Assembly: GCF_003710805.1 (NCBI RefSeq)
Contig: NZ_RHHB01000001.1
Span: 186,001-250,000, forward strand
Direction: 5' to 3'
Length of the DNA: 64,000 bases
From: Agromyces tardus
Lineage (GTDB): Bacteria; Actinomycetota; Actinomycetes; Actinomycetales; Microbacteriaceae
In this document: positions 39,622 through 47,342 of the stretch, piece after piece
Layout: every line of letters begins with the position of its first letter
Position numbering within the stretch: the stretch's first letter is position 1
Made by a program: the position numbers and the translations under genes
Notes under the pieces: generated by a model
What the model saw: the letters and a program-made list of their open reading frames with translations, nothing else
Databases searched by the model: none
What the model was told of the DNA's origin: nothing

Positions 39622-40290
39622 ATGGACACGCAGTTGCTGCTCGCCTGCTGGGGCATGATGACGTTCATGGTGCTCGTGCCCGGTCCCGACTGGGCGTACA
39701 TCATCGCCGCCGGCACGCGGGATCGCACGATCCTTCCGGCGCTCGCGGGCATCCTCGTCGGCTACCTCGCGGCCGTCGCCGCGGTCGCGGTGGGCGTCGG
39801 CGCTGCCGTGGCGGCGCTGCCGTGGGTGCTCGTCGGCCTCACGTTCGCGGCCGCCGTGTACCTCGCCGTCCTCGGCGTCCGGGTGCTCACGCAACCGCCC
39901 CCGGCGCTCGTCGCCGGCGATGCGGGGGTGCCGAGTGCGTCGGGTGACGGCGGGTCGGGTGCATCCGCCACCCGCCCGTGGCTCCAACTCGCGCAGGGCG
40001 CCGGCGTCAGCGGCCTCAATCCCAAGGGGCTCCTGGTGCTGGTCGTGCTGCTGCCGCAGTTCACGGATGCCGCGGGGTCCTGGCCGATCCCGGTGCAGCT
40101 CGCCGTGCTCGGCCTCGTCTTCGTCGGGAGCTGCGCGATCGTCTACTCCATCGTGGGACTGGGCGCGCGGGCCGTGCTGCGCGCGCGGCCGTCGGCGATG
40201 CGCATCCTCTCCCGCGTGTCGGGCGCCGCGATGGTCGTGCTCGCGTTCGTGCTCGTCGTCGAGCAGGTGTCGCACCTCGTGAGCGGGTGA
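39622..40290 (+). CDS. LysE/RhtB-family amino-acid exporter
   Basis: A 222-residue membrane protein with six predicted helices. The family signature begins MMTFMVLVPGPDWAYIIAAGTRDRTILPALAGILVG (the VPGPD...G.. motif of LysE/RhtB) and later SGLNPKGLLVLVVLLPQF. A small hydrophilic loop (AGDAGVPSASGDGGSGASA) lies between helices 3 and 4. It likely exports an amino acid or analogue by proton exchange. The divergent Lrp regulator suggests induction by that amino acid. GGCAGGAGGG precedes the ATG. Confidence 0.94.
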   Translation: MDTQLLLACWGMMTFMVLVPGPDWAYIIAAGTRDRTILPALAGILVGYLAAVAAVAVGVGAAVAALPWVLVGLTFAAAVYLAVLGVRVLTQPPPALVAGDAGVPSASGDGGSGASATRPWLQLAQGAGVSGLNPKGLLVLVVLLPQFTDAAGSWPIPVQLAVLGLVFVGSCAIVYSIVGLGARAVLRARPSAMRILSRVSGAAMVVLAFVLVVEQVSHLVSG

Positions 40291-40480
40291 GCGGCGCCGA
40301 CCCGCTCGGCCGCGTCGGCCGCGGACGCCGATCGTTGTGGCGGTCGTCGGCCCTGCGATAGTCTCCAGACCTCGGCCCCATCCTGCGCCGGCGCCGCGTC
40401 GTGCCGGTGTCTCGGCTCCGGCCGATGAGCTCGACCCCCTCCCGGGGCCGCCCGCATCCGGTGGAGGGAGCAGAACGCCC

Positions 40481-41113
40481 ATGGCAGCTGACATCCCGGG
40501 CGAAGGCGAGCCCGTCACCTTCGCCGGCGGGGTGCTCGATCGGTATCGCCACGTCTGCGCATTCGTGAACGGGTCGAGCGAGGAGGACGCCGTCCTCGAT
40601 GCCTTCATCAGCCAGGGGATCGACCGCGGCGATCGCCTGCTCTACGTCGTCGACCCGGCGGAGTCGGCGAGGCCCGTCAATCGGCTTCGGCATCTCGGCT
40701 ACGACGCGGCCATGCTCCTCGAGCATCACCGGTGCGAGGTGCGAACGTGGACCGACACCTACCTCCGGGGCGGCAGCTTCGATCAGGCGGAGATGGTCGA
40801 CCTGCTCGATCGGATGCTGGTCGAGGCACGGACGCCGCGGATCCGCATGATGTGCGACATGGGATGGGCGGTCGACAGCTCGCAGGTGGCGGAGCAGCTC
40901 ATCGAGTTCGAGGCCCGGGCCAACTTCATCCACGCGCGCCATGAGCACGTCGTGATCTGTTCGTACGACGCCGCGCAGTTCGACGGCTCGTTCATCATCG
41001 ACATCCTGCGCACCCACCCGATGGTCCTGATCGGCGGGATGCTGCAGGAGAATCCGTTCTTCGTCCCTCCATCGGAGTTCCTGGAGGAGCGGGGCGTGCG
41101 GGCGGATCGCTGA
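40481..41113 (+). CDS. MEDS-domain sensor protein
   Basis: A 210-residue protein covering one MEDS (DcmR-like sensory) domain: HVCAFVNGSSEEDAVLDAFISQGIDRGDRLLYVVDP near the start, DTYLRGGSFDQAEMVDLLDRML in the middle and HARHEHVVICSYDAAQFDGSFIIDILRTHPMVLIGGMLQENPFFVPPSEFL at the end. MEDS domains occur in sensors for hydrocarbons or other small molecules and in anti-sigma-like regulators. A GTGGAGGGAG lies before the ATG. The GAF-LuxR gene starts 16 bases after its stop, so the two probably act together. Its ligand is unknown. Confidence 0.88.
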   Translation: MAADIPGEGEPVTFAGGVLDRYRHVCAFVNGSSEEDAVLDAFISQGIDRGDRLLYVVDPAESARPVNRLRHLGYDAAMLLEHHRCEVRTWTDTYLRGGSFDQAEMVDLLDRMLVEARTPRIRMMCDMGWAVDSSQVAEQLIEFEARANFIHARHEHVVICSYDAAQFDGSFIIDILRTHPMVLIGGMLQENPFFVPPSEFLEERGVRADR

Positions 41114-41129
41114 GGCGGATCGGACCGAC

Positions 41130-42107
41130 ATGGACGCGGCGTCGACGGGGAACTCGCAGGACGACGCGTGGGCGGCCGATTCCCGGCGGTGGTTGCGCGA
41201 CCTGGGTGCGCTCCTGGCGTTGCCCGCGATGTGGGTGGACCACGAACCGGCCGAGATCGCGTCGGGGCTGCTGAGCGTGCTGTTCGGCGTGCTGCAGCTC
41301 GACGGGGCGTATGCGCGTTTCGACGATCCGCAGCGGGGCGGAGGACCCCTCGAGACCTGGCGTCCGTCGGGGTCGAGGATGCCCGCCGAATTGCGGCTGG
41401 TGCTCGATTCCGCCACGCCGCAGGCGCAGGGCGTCACGACGACCGCGGTCGAGACGCCGGGGCTCGAGCCGCTTCGCGTGACACGGGTGCCGCTCGCGCT
41501 GCCGTGGGAGACGGGGCTGGTGCTCGTCTCCTCGGTGCGGAGCGACTTCCCGACGGCGATGGAGACGCACCTGTTGCGCGTCGCCGTGAGCCAGGCGGCG
41601 ATCGCCATCCACACCGCGCGCCGCCTCGCCCACGAACACGCCGCACGTGTGGTCGCCGAGGCTGCCCTGGTGCGACAGGACGAGCTGCTGAGATCGCTCG
41701 TCGCCGATGTCGAGCCGTCGCTCATGTCGCTCTCCCGCCGAGTCCAGGAGGCGTCGCGCCTCCTCGCCGAGCTCGATGCCCTGCACGTGACAACCCCGCC
41801 CGTGACAACCCCGCCCGGGGCAGTTCCGTCCGGGGCAGCCCCGCCCGTGGCCGGTCGCGAGGCTCGGGGCGACTCCGCCGACCGAACGGAGGGCGCGCCC
41901 GCGCGTGCACTGCAGCCGGCGTTGACCCGGCGCGAGATCGAGACGCTCGGCCTACTGGCCCAGGGCCTCAGCAACAAGGAGATCGCGGGTGTCATGTGGC
42001 TGAGCGATCGCACCGTCGAGCGGCACATCACGAGTCTCTATCGCAAGATCGGGGTGGCACGACGGAGCGAAGCCACCGCCTTCGCGCTCCGCCACGGCGT
42101 CGTGTGA
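41130..42107 (+). CDS. LuxR-family regulator with GAF-like N-terminal domain
   Basis: A 325-residue protein. The first 180 residues look like a GAF domain (IASGLLSVLFGVLQLDGAYARFDD... LALPWETGLVLVSSVRSDFPTAMETHLLRVAVSQAAIAIHTARRLAHEHAARV). A short helical linker and a Thr/Pro-rich repeat (VTTPPVTTPPGAVPSGAAPP) follow. The C-terminal HTH is LTRREIETLGLLAQGLSNKEIAGVMWLSDRTVERHITSLYRKIGVARRSEATAFAL. It lacks a receiver domain, so it is not a classical response regulator. The MEDS sensor directly upstream is the probable partner; the epoxide-hydrolase operon downstream is a possible target. Confidence 0.9.
   Translation: MDAASTGNSQDDAWAADSRRWLRDLGALLALPAMWVDHEPAEIASGLLSVLFGVLQLDGAYARFDDPQRGGGPLETWRPSGSRMPAELRLVLDSATPQAQGVTTTAVETPGLEPLRVTRVPLALPWETGLVLVSSVRSDFPTAMETHLLRVAVSQAAIAIHTARRLAHEHAARVVAEAALVRQDELLRSLVADVEPSLMSLSRRVQEASRLLAELDALHVTTPPVTTPPGAVPSGAAPPVAGREARGDSADRTEGAPARALQPALTRREIETLGLLAQGLSNKEIAGVMWLSDRTVERHITSLYRKIGVARRSEATAFALRHGVV
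41787..41846 (+). repeat. Four in-frame 15-bp units in the GAF-LuxR linker
   Basis: GTGACAACCCCGCCC occurs twice (41787, 41802), followed by two related units, GGGGCAGTTCCGTCC and GGGGCAGCCCCGCCC. They encode a Thr/Pro/Ala pentapeptide linker between the sensor and DNA-binding domains. A repeat-number change would lengthen or shorten the linker without a frameshift. Confidence 0.82.
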
Positions 42108-42272
42108 CGGCGCCCGGCCCGGCCCGGCCCGGGTGTGCGCGAGTTGAGGGGTTCCCGCCACGCCGCGCTTCCCCCGTCGGTGAATTGGCGACTCCCACGG
42201 ACGCCGCCGGGTCCGCGCCGCGAGAGAGTCGAGACGCGGCACCAGCCGCGACGATTCCCCGAGGAGCGCATC

Positions 42273-43490
42273 ATGACCATCACGCAACCGCGACCCGACG
42301 CCGAGCACCGCGGCGGCGACACCTCGATCCGCCCGTTCACGGTGGAGTTCCCGCAGGCCGACCTCGACGACCTGCGCCGCCGCATCCGAGACACCCGCTG
42401 GCCGGAGCGCGAGACCGTCGCCGATTCCTCGCAGGGGGTGCAGCTCGCAGTCGTGCAGGAGCTCGCGAAGCACTGGGAGGGCTACGACTGGCGCGGCATG
42501 GAGGCTCGCCTCAACGGCCTGCCGCAGTTCGTCACCGAGATCGACGGGCTGGACATCCACTTCATCCACGTCCGGTCCACCCATGAGGACGCCCTGCCCA
42601 TGATCGTCACGCACGGCTGGCCCGGCTCGATCATCGAGCAGCTGAAGATCGTGGGTCCGCTCACCGATCCGACGGCACACGGCGCGAGCGCCGCCGATGC
42701 GTTCCACCTGGTCATCCCCTCGCTGCCGGGACACGGCTTCTCGGGCAAGCCCGAGCAGACGGGCTGGGATCCGATCCGCATCGCCCGTGCGTGGATCGAG
42801 CTCATGCGTCGGCTCGGCTACGACCGCTACGTCGCCCAGGGCGGCGACTGGGGCAACGCCGTCACCGAGCAGATGGCGCTCCTGACACCTCCCGGACTGG
42901 TCGGCATCCACACGAACATGCCCGCGACGGTCCCGGACTCGATCCAGGCGGCGCTGACGAACGGCGACCCGCCGCCCGCGGACCTGTCGCCCGAGGAGCG
43001 GGGCGCATGGGACCAGCTCGCGTTCTTCTACGCGCATGGGCTGGGGTACGCGCAGGAGATGGCCAACCGCCCGCAGACGCTCTACTCGATCGCCGACTCG
43101 CCGGTCGGCCTGGCTGCGTGGATGCTCGACCACGATGCCCGCAGCTACGACCTCATCGCACGCGTGTTCGCCGGAGCATCCGAGGGGCTCACGCCCGCCG
43201 ACGTGCTCGACAACGTGACGCTCTACTGGCTCACGAACACGGCGGTCTCGTCGGCGCGGCTGTACTGGGAGAGCAAGCTCGCCTTCTTCGCCCCGAAGGG
43301 CGTGACCCTGCCCGTCGCCGTCAGCGTCTTCCCCGACGAGATCTATGCGGCTCCGCGCAGCTGGACGACGCAGGCGTATCCGAACCTCATCCACTTCAAC
43401 CGGCTCGATCGCGGCGGGCACTTCGCGGCATGGGAGCAGCCAGAGCTGTTCGCGCAGGAGATGCGCGCCGCGTTCCGCTCGCTGCGGTGA
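42273..43490 (+). CDS. Epoxide hydrolase family protein (EHN type)
   Basis: A 405-residue enzyme. The EHN region reads FTVEFPQADLDDLRRRIRDTRWPERET... YDWRGMEARLNGLPQF. The oxyanion motif is HGWPGS, the nucleophile is the Asp in AQGGDWGN, and the catalytic His is in DRGGHFAAWEQPELFAQEMRAAF. A longer C-terminal cap than in the 1196-2269 homologue (SIQAALTNGDPPPADLSPEE) places it with juvenile-hormone/microsomal-type hydrolases. GAGGAG lies seven bases before the ATG. It starts a three-gene operon with a dehalogenase-like hydrolase and a thioredoxin-like protein. Confidence 0.93.
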   Translation: MTITQPRPDAEHRGGDTSIRPFTVEFPQADLDDLRRRIRDTRWPERETVADSSQGVQLAVVQELAKHWEGYDWRGMEARLNGLPQFVTEIDGLDIHFIHVRSTHEDALPMIVTHGWPGSIIEQLKIVGPLTDPTAHGASAADAFHLVIPSLPGHGFSGKPEQTGWDPIRIARAWIELMRRLGYDRYVAQGGDWGNAVTEQMALLTPPGLVGIHTNMPATVPDSIQAALTNGDPPPADLSPEERGAWDQLAFFYAHGLGYAQEMANRPQTLYSIADSPVGLAAWMLDHDARSYDLIARVFAGASEGLTPADVLDNVTLYWLTNTAVSSARLYWESKLAFFAPKGVTLPVAVSVFPDEIYAAPRSWTTQAYPNLIHFNRLDRGGHFAAWEQPELFAQEMRAAFRSLR

Positions 43491-43497
43491 TCACGTC

Positions 43498-44445
43498 ATG
43501 TCGAACGAAGCGCTGGGCCGCATCAACCAGGTCGATGCCGGGGAGCTGAACGTGGGGTTCGCCGACCTCGGTCCCGTCGACGGACCCGTGGTCCTCCTCC
43601 TGCACGGCTGGCCCTACGACATCCACGGCTACGCGGATGCCGCCCCGATGCTCGTCGACGCCGGTTACCGCGTGCTGGTGCCGCACCTCCGCGGATACGG
43701 CACGACGCGCTTCCGATCGGCGGGGACGCTGCGCAACGGCCAGCAATCCGTGCTCGCCCTCGACGCGATCGCGCTCCTCGACACGCTCGAGATCCGGACC
43801 GCCGTCGTGGCGGGGTTCGACTGGGGCGCGCGGACCGCCAACATCCTCGCCGCCCTGTGGCCCGAGCGGTGCCGTGCACACGTGTCGGTCAGCGGCTACC
43901 TGATCGGCAGTCGCGACTCCAATGCGCGCCCGCTGCCGCCGTCGGCCGAACTGGCCTGGTGGTATCAGTTCTACTTCGCCACGGAGCGCGGCCGCGCGGG
44001 CTATGAGCAGTACCGCGACGAGTTCGCCCGGCTCATCTGGCGGACCGCGTCGCCGCAGTGGGGATTCGACGACGCGACGTTCGACCGGAGCGCGGCATCC
44101 TTCGACAACCCGGATCACGTCGACATCGTGATCCACAATTACCGGTGGCGGCTCGGCCTCGCCGACGGGGCGCCGGAGCTCGACGACATCGAACGTCGGC
44201 TCGCCCAGCGCCCGCCCATCACGGTGCCCACCATCACGCTGGAGGGCGATGCGAACGGGGCTCCGCATCCGGATGCCGCGTCGTACCGCTCGCTCTTCGC
44301 GGGTCCGTACGAGCACCGGGTCGTCACCGGCGGCGTCGGGCACGCCCTCCCGCAGGAGGCGCCGCGGGCGTTCGCGGACGCGGTGATCGACGCCGATCGT
44401 TCCGCGCAGGCGGAACGCGCACGCGAGGGGGTCGCTCATGTCTGA
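43498..44445 (+). CDS. Haloalkane-dehalogenase/epoxide-hydrolase-like alpha/beta hydrolase
   Basis: A 315-residue alpha/beta hydrolase: VVLLLHGWPYDIHGYADAAPMLVDAGYRVLVPHLRGYGTTRF, nucleophile elbow AGFDWGARTAN with Asp in place of Ser, and a C-terminal GGVGHALPQEAP providing the catalytic His. An Asp nucleophile places it with epoxide hydrolases, haloalkane dehalogenases or fluoroacetate dehalogenases. I cannot choose among these without the halide-binding residues. It begins eight bases after the epoxide-hydrolase stop and its end overlaps the next gene by eight bases, indicating tight coupling. Confidence 0.88.
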   Translation: MSNEALGRINQVDAGELNVGFADLGPVDGPVVLLLHGWPYDIHGYADAAPMLVDAGYRVLVPHLRGYGTTRFRSAGTLRNGQQSVLALDAIALLDTLEIRTAVVAGFDWGARTANILAALWPERCRAHVSVSGYLIGSRDSNARPLPPSAELAWWYQFYFATERGRAGYEQYRDEFARLIWRTASPQWGFDDATFDRSAASFDNPDHVDIVIHNYRWRLGLADGAPELDDIERRLAQRPPITVPTITLEGDANGAPHPDAASYRSLFAGPYEHRVVTGGVGHALPQEAPRAFADAVIDADRSAQAERAREGVAHV

Positions 44446-45499
44446 TCACGCCACGCCGCCGCGGCCGGCTCGCAGCCGGCTGTTCCGGTCCATCGCCCAT
44501 CGCGTCGCGGGTGATCCGGAGGAACTGCCGGTCGAGGGGCGCCTGCCGTCGTTCGATCGGGCGACGAGCTGGCTCAACACCGCGCCGCTCTCACCCGCGA
44601 GCCTTCGCGGTCGCGTCGTCCTCGTCGACTTCTGGACCTACACCTGCGTCAACTGGCTCCGCACGCTGCCGTACCTGAAGGGCTGGGCCGCGAAGTACGA
44701 GGATGCCGGACTGACCGTCGTCGGCGTGCACACCCCCGAGTTCGGCTTCGAGCGCGACCTGCGCAACGTGGTCGCGCAGTCGGGGGCCCTCGGCATCGCG
44801 TACCCCATCGCCATCGACAGCGACTACGGGGTGTGGGACGAGTTCGCGAACCACTACTGGCCGGCCGTCTACCTCGCCGATGCCCATGGACGCATCCGCT
44901 ATCACCACTTCGGCGAGGGCGAGTACGCGCGCACCGAGATGGTGATCCAGCAGCTCCTCGTCGACGCCGGTGCCCAGGACGTCGACATGGACCTGGTCAT
45001 GGTCGACCCGCAGGGGTTGGAGGTCGCCGCGGACTGGGCGTCGCTGCGGTCGCCCGAGACCTACCTCGGCTACGGCCAGAGCAGCGGGTTCGTGTCCGAG
45101 GATGCCGCCTACTACGACCGCAGGCACGCCTACGCCCCGGCCCCGGCCACCCGCCTGCCGCTCAACTCGTGGGACCTCTCCGGCGACTGGACGCTCGCGC
45201 GGCACGCGGCCGTCGGGCACGAACCGGGTGGACGGATCTCGTTCGCCTTCCACGCCCGCGACGTCAACCTCGTCATGGGGCCGGCGAACCGCGGTGCCCC
45301 CGTGCCGTTCCGGGTGTCGATCGACGGCCGACCCGTCGGCGAGGCGCACGGCACCGACGTCGATGCCGACGGCGCCGGCGTGGTCGCCGACCAGAACACG
45401 TACCAGCTGGTGCGCCAGCCGGGGCCGATCAGCGATCGCGTGGTCGAGATCGAATTCCTCGGCGGGGGTGTGGAGGCGTACTGCTTCACGTTCGGCTGA
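44438..45499 (+). CDS. Thioredoxin-fold protein with DipZ-like C-terminal domain, second redox Cys missing
   Basis: A 353-residue protein. The N-terminal half is a TlpA/DipZ-type thioredoxin domain: VVLVDFWTYTCVNWLRTLPYLKGWAAKYEDAGLTVVGVHTPEFGFE. The active site reads CVNW, so Cys70 is kept but the second cysteine is replaced by Trp73; a disulfide-exchange mechanism is impossible without another Cys. The C-terminal half (SWDLSGDWTLARHAAVGHEPGGRISFAFHARDVNLVMGP) matches the beta-sandwich domain found after thioredoxin in mycobacterial DipZ. No signal peptide or membrane helix is seen. It overlaps the hydrolase gene by eight bases. Confidence 0.88.
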   Translation: MSDHATPPRPARSRLFRSIAHRVAGDPEELPVEGRLPSFDRATSWLNTAPLSPASLRGRVVLVDFWTYTCVNWLRTLPYLKGWAAKYEDAGLTVVGVHTPEFGFERDLRNVVAQSGALGIAYPIAIDSDYGVWDEFANHYWPAVYLADAHGRIRYHHFGEGEYARTEMVIQQLLVDAGAQDVDMDLVMVDPQGLEVAADWASLRSPETYLGYGQSSGFVSEDAAYYDRRHAYAPAPATRLPLNSWDLSGDWTLARHAAVGHEPGGRISFAFHARDVNLVMGPANRGAPVPFRVSIDGRPVGEAHGTDVDADGAGVVADQNTYQLVRQPGPISDRVVEIEFLGGGVEAYCFTFG

Positions 45500-45558
45500 C
45501 GGGCGGCGCGGCGCGGCGCGGCGCCTCGGGCGCGGGGCGGGCGCGGCCTCGCGCTGCG

Positions 45559-45981
45559 TCAGTCCTCGGGTTCGAAGAAGAGCGCTCGGAGCTCCTCGGG
45601 CCAGTCCGTGGCGCGCCGCGTTCGGGCATCGACGTGGGCGACGACCATGAGGCAGGTGGCGACGGTCGTGCCCGCGGCATCCGTCATCGTGCACTCGATC
45701 ATCGCGTCGGGCCCGCGGAACTCGCGCACGAACGAGGTGATCGCGATGTCCTGGTCTGCGCCCATCGACCTGATGAAGTCGATCTCCATCCGCCGGATCC
45801 AGGTCATGAAGCCGAGCGTTCCGAGCGTGGGCAGGTCCCAGCCGGCGTACCTCGCCAGTCCCTCCATGCGGTGGTCGGTGAAGTACCGGGCGTAGTTGCC
45901 GGTGCTCACGTGCTGGAACGGGTCGAGCTCCGAGAAGGCGATGCGGTGCGTGGTCTCGTAGACGACCGGCGTGCGCGTCAT
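45559..45981 (-). CDS. Hot-dog fold acyl-CoA thioesterase-like protein
   Basis: A 140-residue single hot-dog domain with the 4-hydroxybenzoyl-CoA thioesterase pattern: YETTHRIAFSELDPFQHVSTGNYARYFTDHRMEGL, where Asp in ELDPFQHV is the expected catalytic residue, then FMTWIRRMEIDFIRSMGADQDIAITSFVREFRGPDAMIECTMTD. Such enzymes hydrolyse acyl-CoA thioesters in the cytosol; chain specificity is unknown. It is convergent with the thioredoxin-like gene across a GGCGC-repeat gap. No operon partner is visible. Confidence 0.9.
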   Translation of the reverse strand: MTRTPVVYETTHRIAFSELDPFQHVSTGNYARYFTDHRMEGLARYAGWDLPTLGTLGFMTWIRRMEIDFIRSMGADQDIAITSFVREFRGPDAMIECTMTDAAGTTVATCLMVVAHVDARTRRATDWPEELRALFFEPED

Positions 45982-46090
45982 GGTGGTTCCCCCGTTCCGT
46001 TCGGCACTGGCCTCGAGGCGGTTCCGTCGCGGCAACGCTACGCCGATACGGCGATACCCGACACGGCCACGGCCGACCTACAGTGAGGTG

Positions 46091-46481
46091 ATGGACGCCT
46101 GCGCCGCCCTCGCCGACTCGATCGACCGTCTCGCGGGGCGCGGCTACCCGAGTCGGCGGTTCCTCACCGAACTGGGCCGTGCGGCGGGGGTGCGTCGCGG
46201 GCCGCTCTGGCTGACCGACGCGGCATCCGGCGCTCGACGACGACACCGACGGGCAGGCGCGGCACTTCGCGGGCACGGTCGCCGTCGCCGCCCGGCTCGG
46301 CGGGTCGATCACGCGCTGGCTCACCGTGCACGTGCTGCGGGATCCGCCCGACAGCGCCGACGGGCGGCTCAGCGAGGAGGCGATCGAGTTCGTCCGACTC
46401 GTGCGTTCGGGCGAGCTCGCGCAGGCGGATGCCGCGGGCTGGGTGCGCCGTCGCCTGTGCCACGTTCCCGCGGCCGAGTAG
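46091..46481 (+). pseudogene. Frameshifted small gene of unknown function
   Basis: From the ATG at 46091 a coding-like frame runs through DACAALADSIDRLAGRGYPSRRF and LTELGRAAGVRRGPLWLTD, then degenerates into Arg-rich sequence. Shifting the frame between about 46211 and 46233 restores good sequence (DDDTDGQARHFAGTVAVAARL, then GGSITRWLTVHVLRDPPDSA) to a TAG at 46479-46481. GC3 bias supports both halves. Either the gene is broken by a single indel or the sequence has an error. The intact product would be about 130 residues; I do not recognise it. Confidence 0.6.
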
Positions 46482-46509
46482 TCGGGCGCCGGTTGGTCGG
46501 GCGAGACTC

Positions 46510-47244
46510 CTAGTCGCGGGCCTCCGCCGCCCGTCGCCGCTCGATGCCCTCGAGCAGCAGGTCGAGCCCGAACTCGAACTCGGTCTGGTCGTCGCACCAG
46601 CCGAGCGTGGAGTCGGGGTCGTCGTGCGCGACCTCGGCGAGCATGGCGGCGAGGTTCGGGGCGAGCCCGGCGAGTTGCTCGAGCTGGGCGGGGGCCGGAG
46701 CGTCGCCGTCGTCGCTGAGCTCCTGCACGTAGCCGTAGACGCGGCTGCCGATCGCGTGCAGCGAGTGGTGGATGAGGTCGAACGACATGCCGCCGGCTCG
46801 CATGATGCCCACGACGCCGTCGATGTGGCGCATCGCGTTCGGTCCGGGTGCGCCGCGCGCGTTCATGATCCAGGGGGCCCACGGATGCCGCAGCAGCACC
46901 CGTCGCGCCCCGAGGATGCGTTCGCGGAGGGCGGGCGCCCAGTTCGCGGCATCCGTCGTCGGCGGCACGCCGAACCCGCCGACCTCGGACTCGACCTCGG
47001 CGAACACCACCTCGACGACGCCGTCGAGGATCGCGTTCTTGTTGGGCAGGTGGTGGTAGATCGACATCGCCTCGACGCCGAGGTCGTCGGCGAGGGCGCG
47101 CATCGTGAGGGCGTCGAGGCCGTCGCGGTCGGCGAGCCGCACCGCGGTCTGCAGCACGCCGTCGCGGCTCAGGCGGGTGCGCTCGGTGCGCGCTGCGCGA
47201 CGGGTGGGCTGCGCACCGGCGCGCTCGGCGGATCTCGACGACAT
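46510..47244 (-). CDS. TetR-family repressor divergent from an alcohol dehydrogenase
   Basis: A 244-residue regulator. A basic N-terminus precedes the HTH: LSRDGVLQTAVRLADRDGLDALTMRALADDLGVEAMSIYHHLPNKNAILDGVVEVVF. The MSIYHHLPNK recognition helix and the ligand domain (WAPALRERILGARRVLLRHPWAPWIMNARGAPGPNAM... YVQELSD) fit the TetR_C_1 group. It is divergent from the zinc-less alcohol dehydrogenase at 47343; three copies of CTTAC-N3-GTAAG lie in the gap, one of them eight bases before its own start codon. Confidence 0.93.
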   Translation of the reverse strand: MSSRSAERAGAQPTRRAARTERTRLSRDGVLQTAVRLADRDGLDALTMRALADDLGVEAMSIYHHLPNKNAILDGVVEVVFAEVESEVGGFGVPPTTDAANWAPALRERILGARRVLLRHPWAPWIMNARGAPGPNAMRHIDGVVGIMRAGGMSFDLIHHSLHAIGSRVYGYVQELSDDGDAPAPAQLEQLAGLAPNLAAMLAEVAHDDPDSTLGWCDDQTEFEFGLDLLLEGIERRRAAEARD

Positions 47245-47251
47245 GCTTCAC

Positions 47252-47335
47252 CTTACAACGTCAGGTTTCGTCGTCCGAGGTCTGGACACGGAGCGATCCG
47301 AGGCGTATCTTACGCTGTAAGACTTACAACGTAAG
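47252..47335. promoter_or_regulatory. Three TetR operators and a promoter
   Basis: CTTACAACGTCAG (47252-47264), CTTACGCTGTAAG (47309-47321) and CTTACAACGTAAG (47323-47335) share CTTAC-N3-GTAAG; the first has one mismatch. The two right-hand copies are 14 bp apart. A plus-strand promoter is readable: TGGACA (47283-47288), 17 bases, TATCTT (47306-47311), with the second copy overlapping the -10. Repression of both genes by the divergent TetR protein is the likely role. Confidence 0.78.
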
Positions 47336-47342
47336 GGAGCCG

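Noticed and set aside
40061-42031. Long minus-strand open frame across the LysE, MEDS and LuxR genes
   Set aside because: Ser/Arg-rich antisense translation; the plus strand carries three recognised families with ribosome-binding sites.
42101-42140. CCCGG-rich run after the LuxR gene considered as a terminator
   Set aside because: It is a simple direct repeat of CCCGG with no defined stem and loop; structure is ambiguous.
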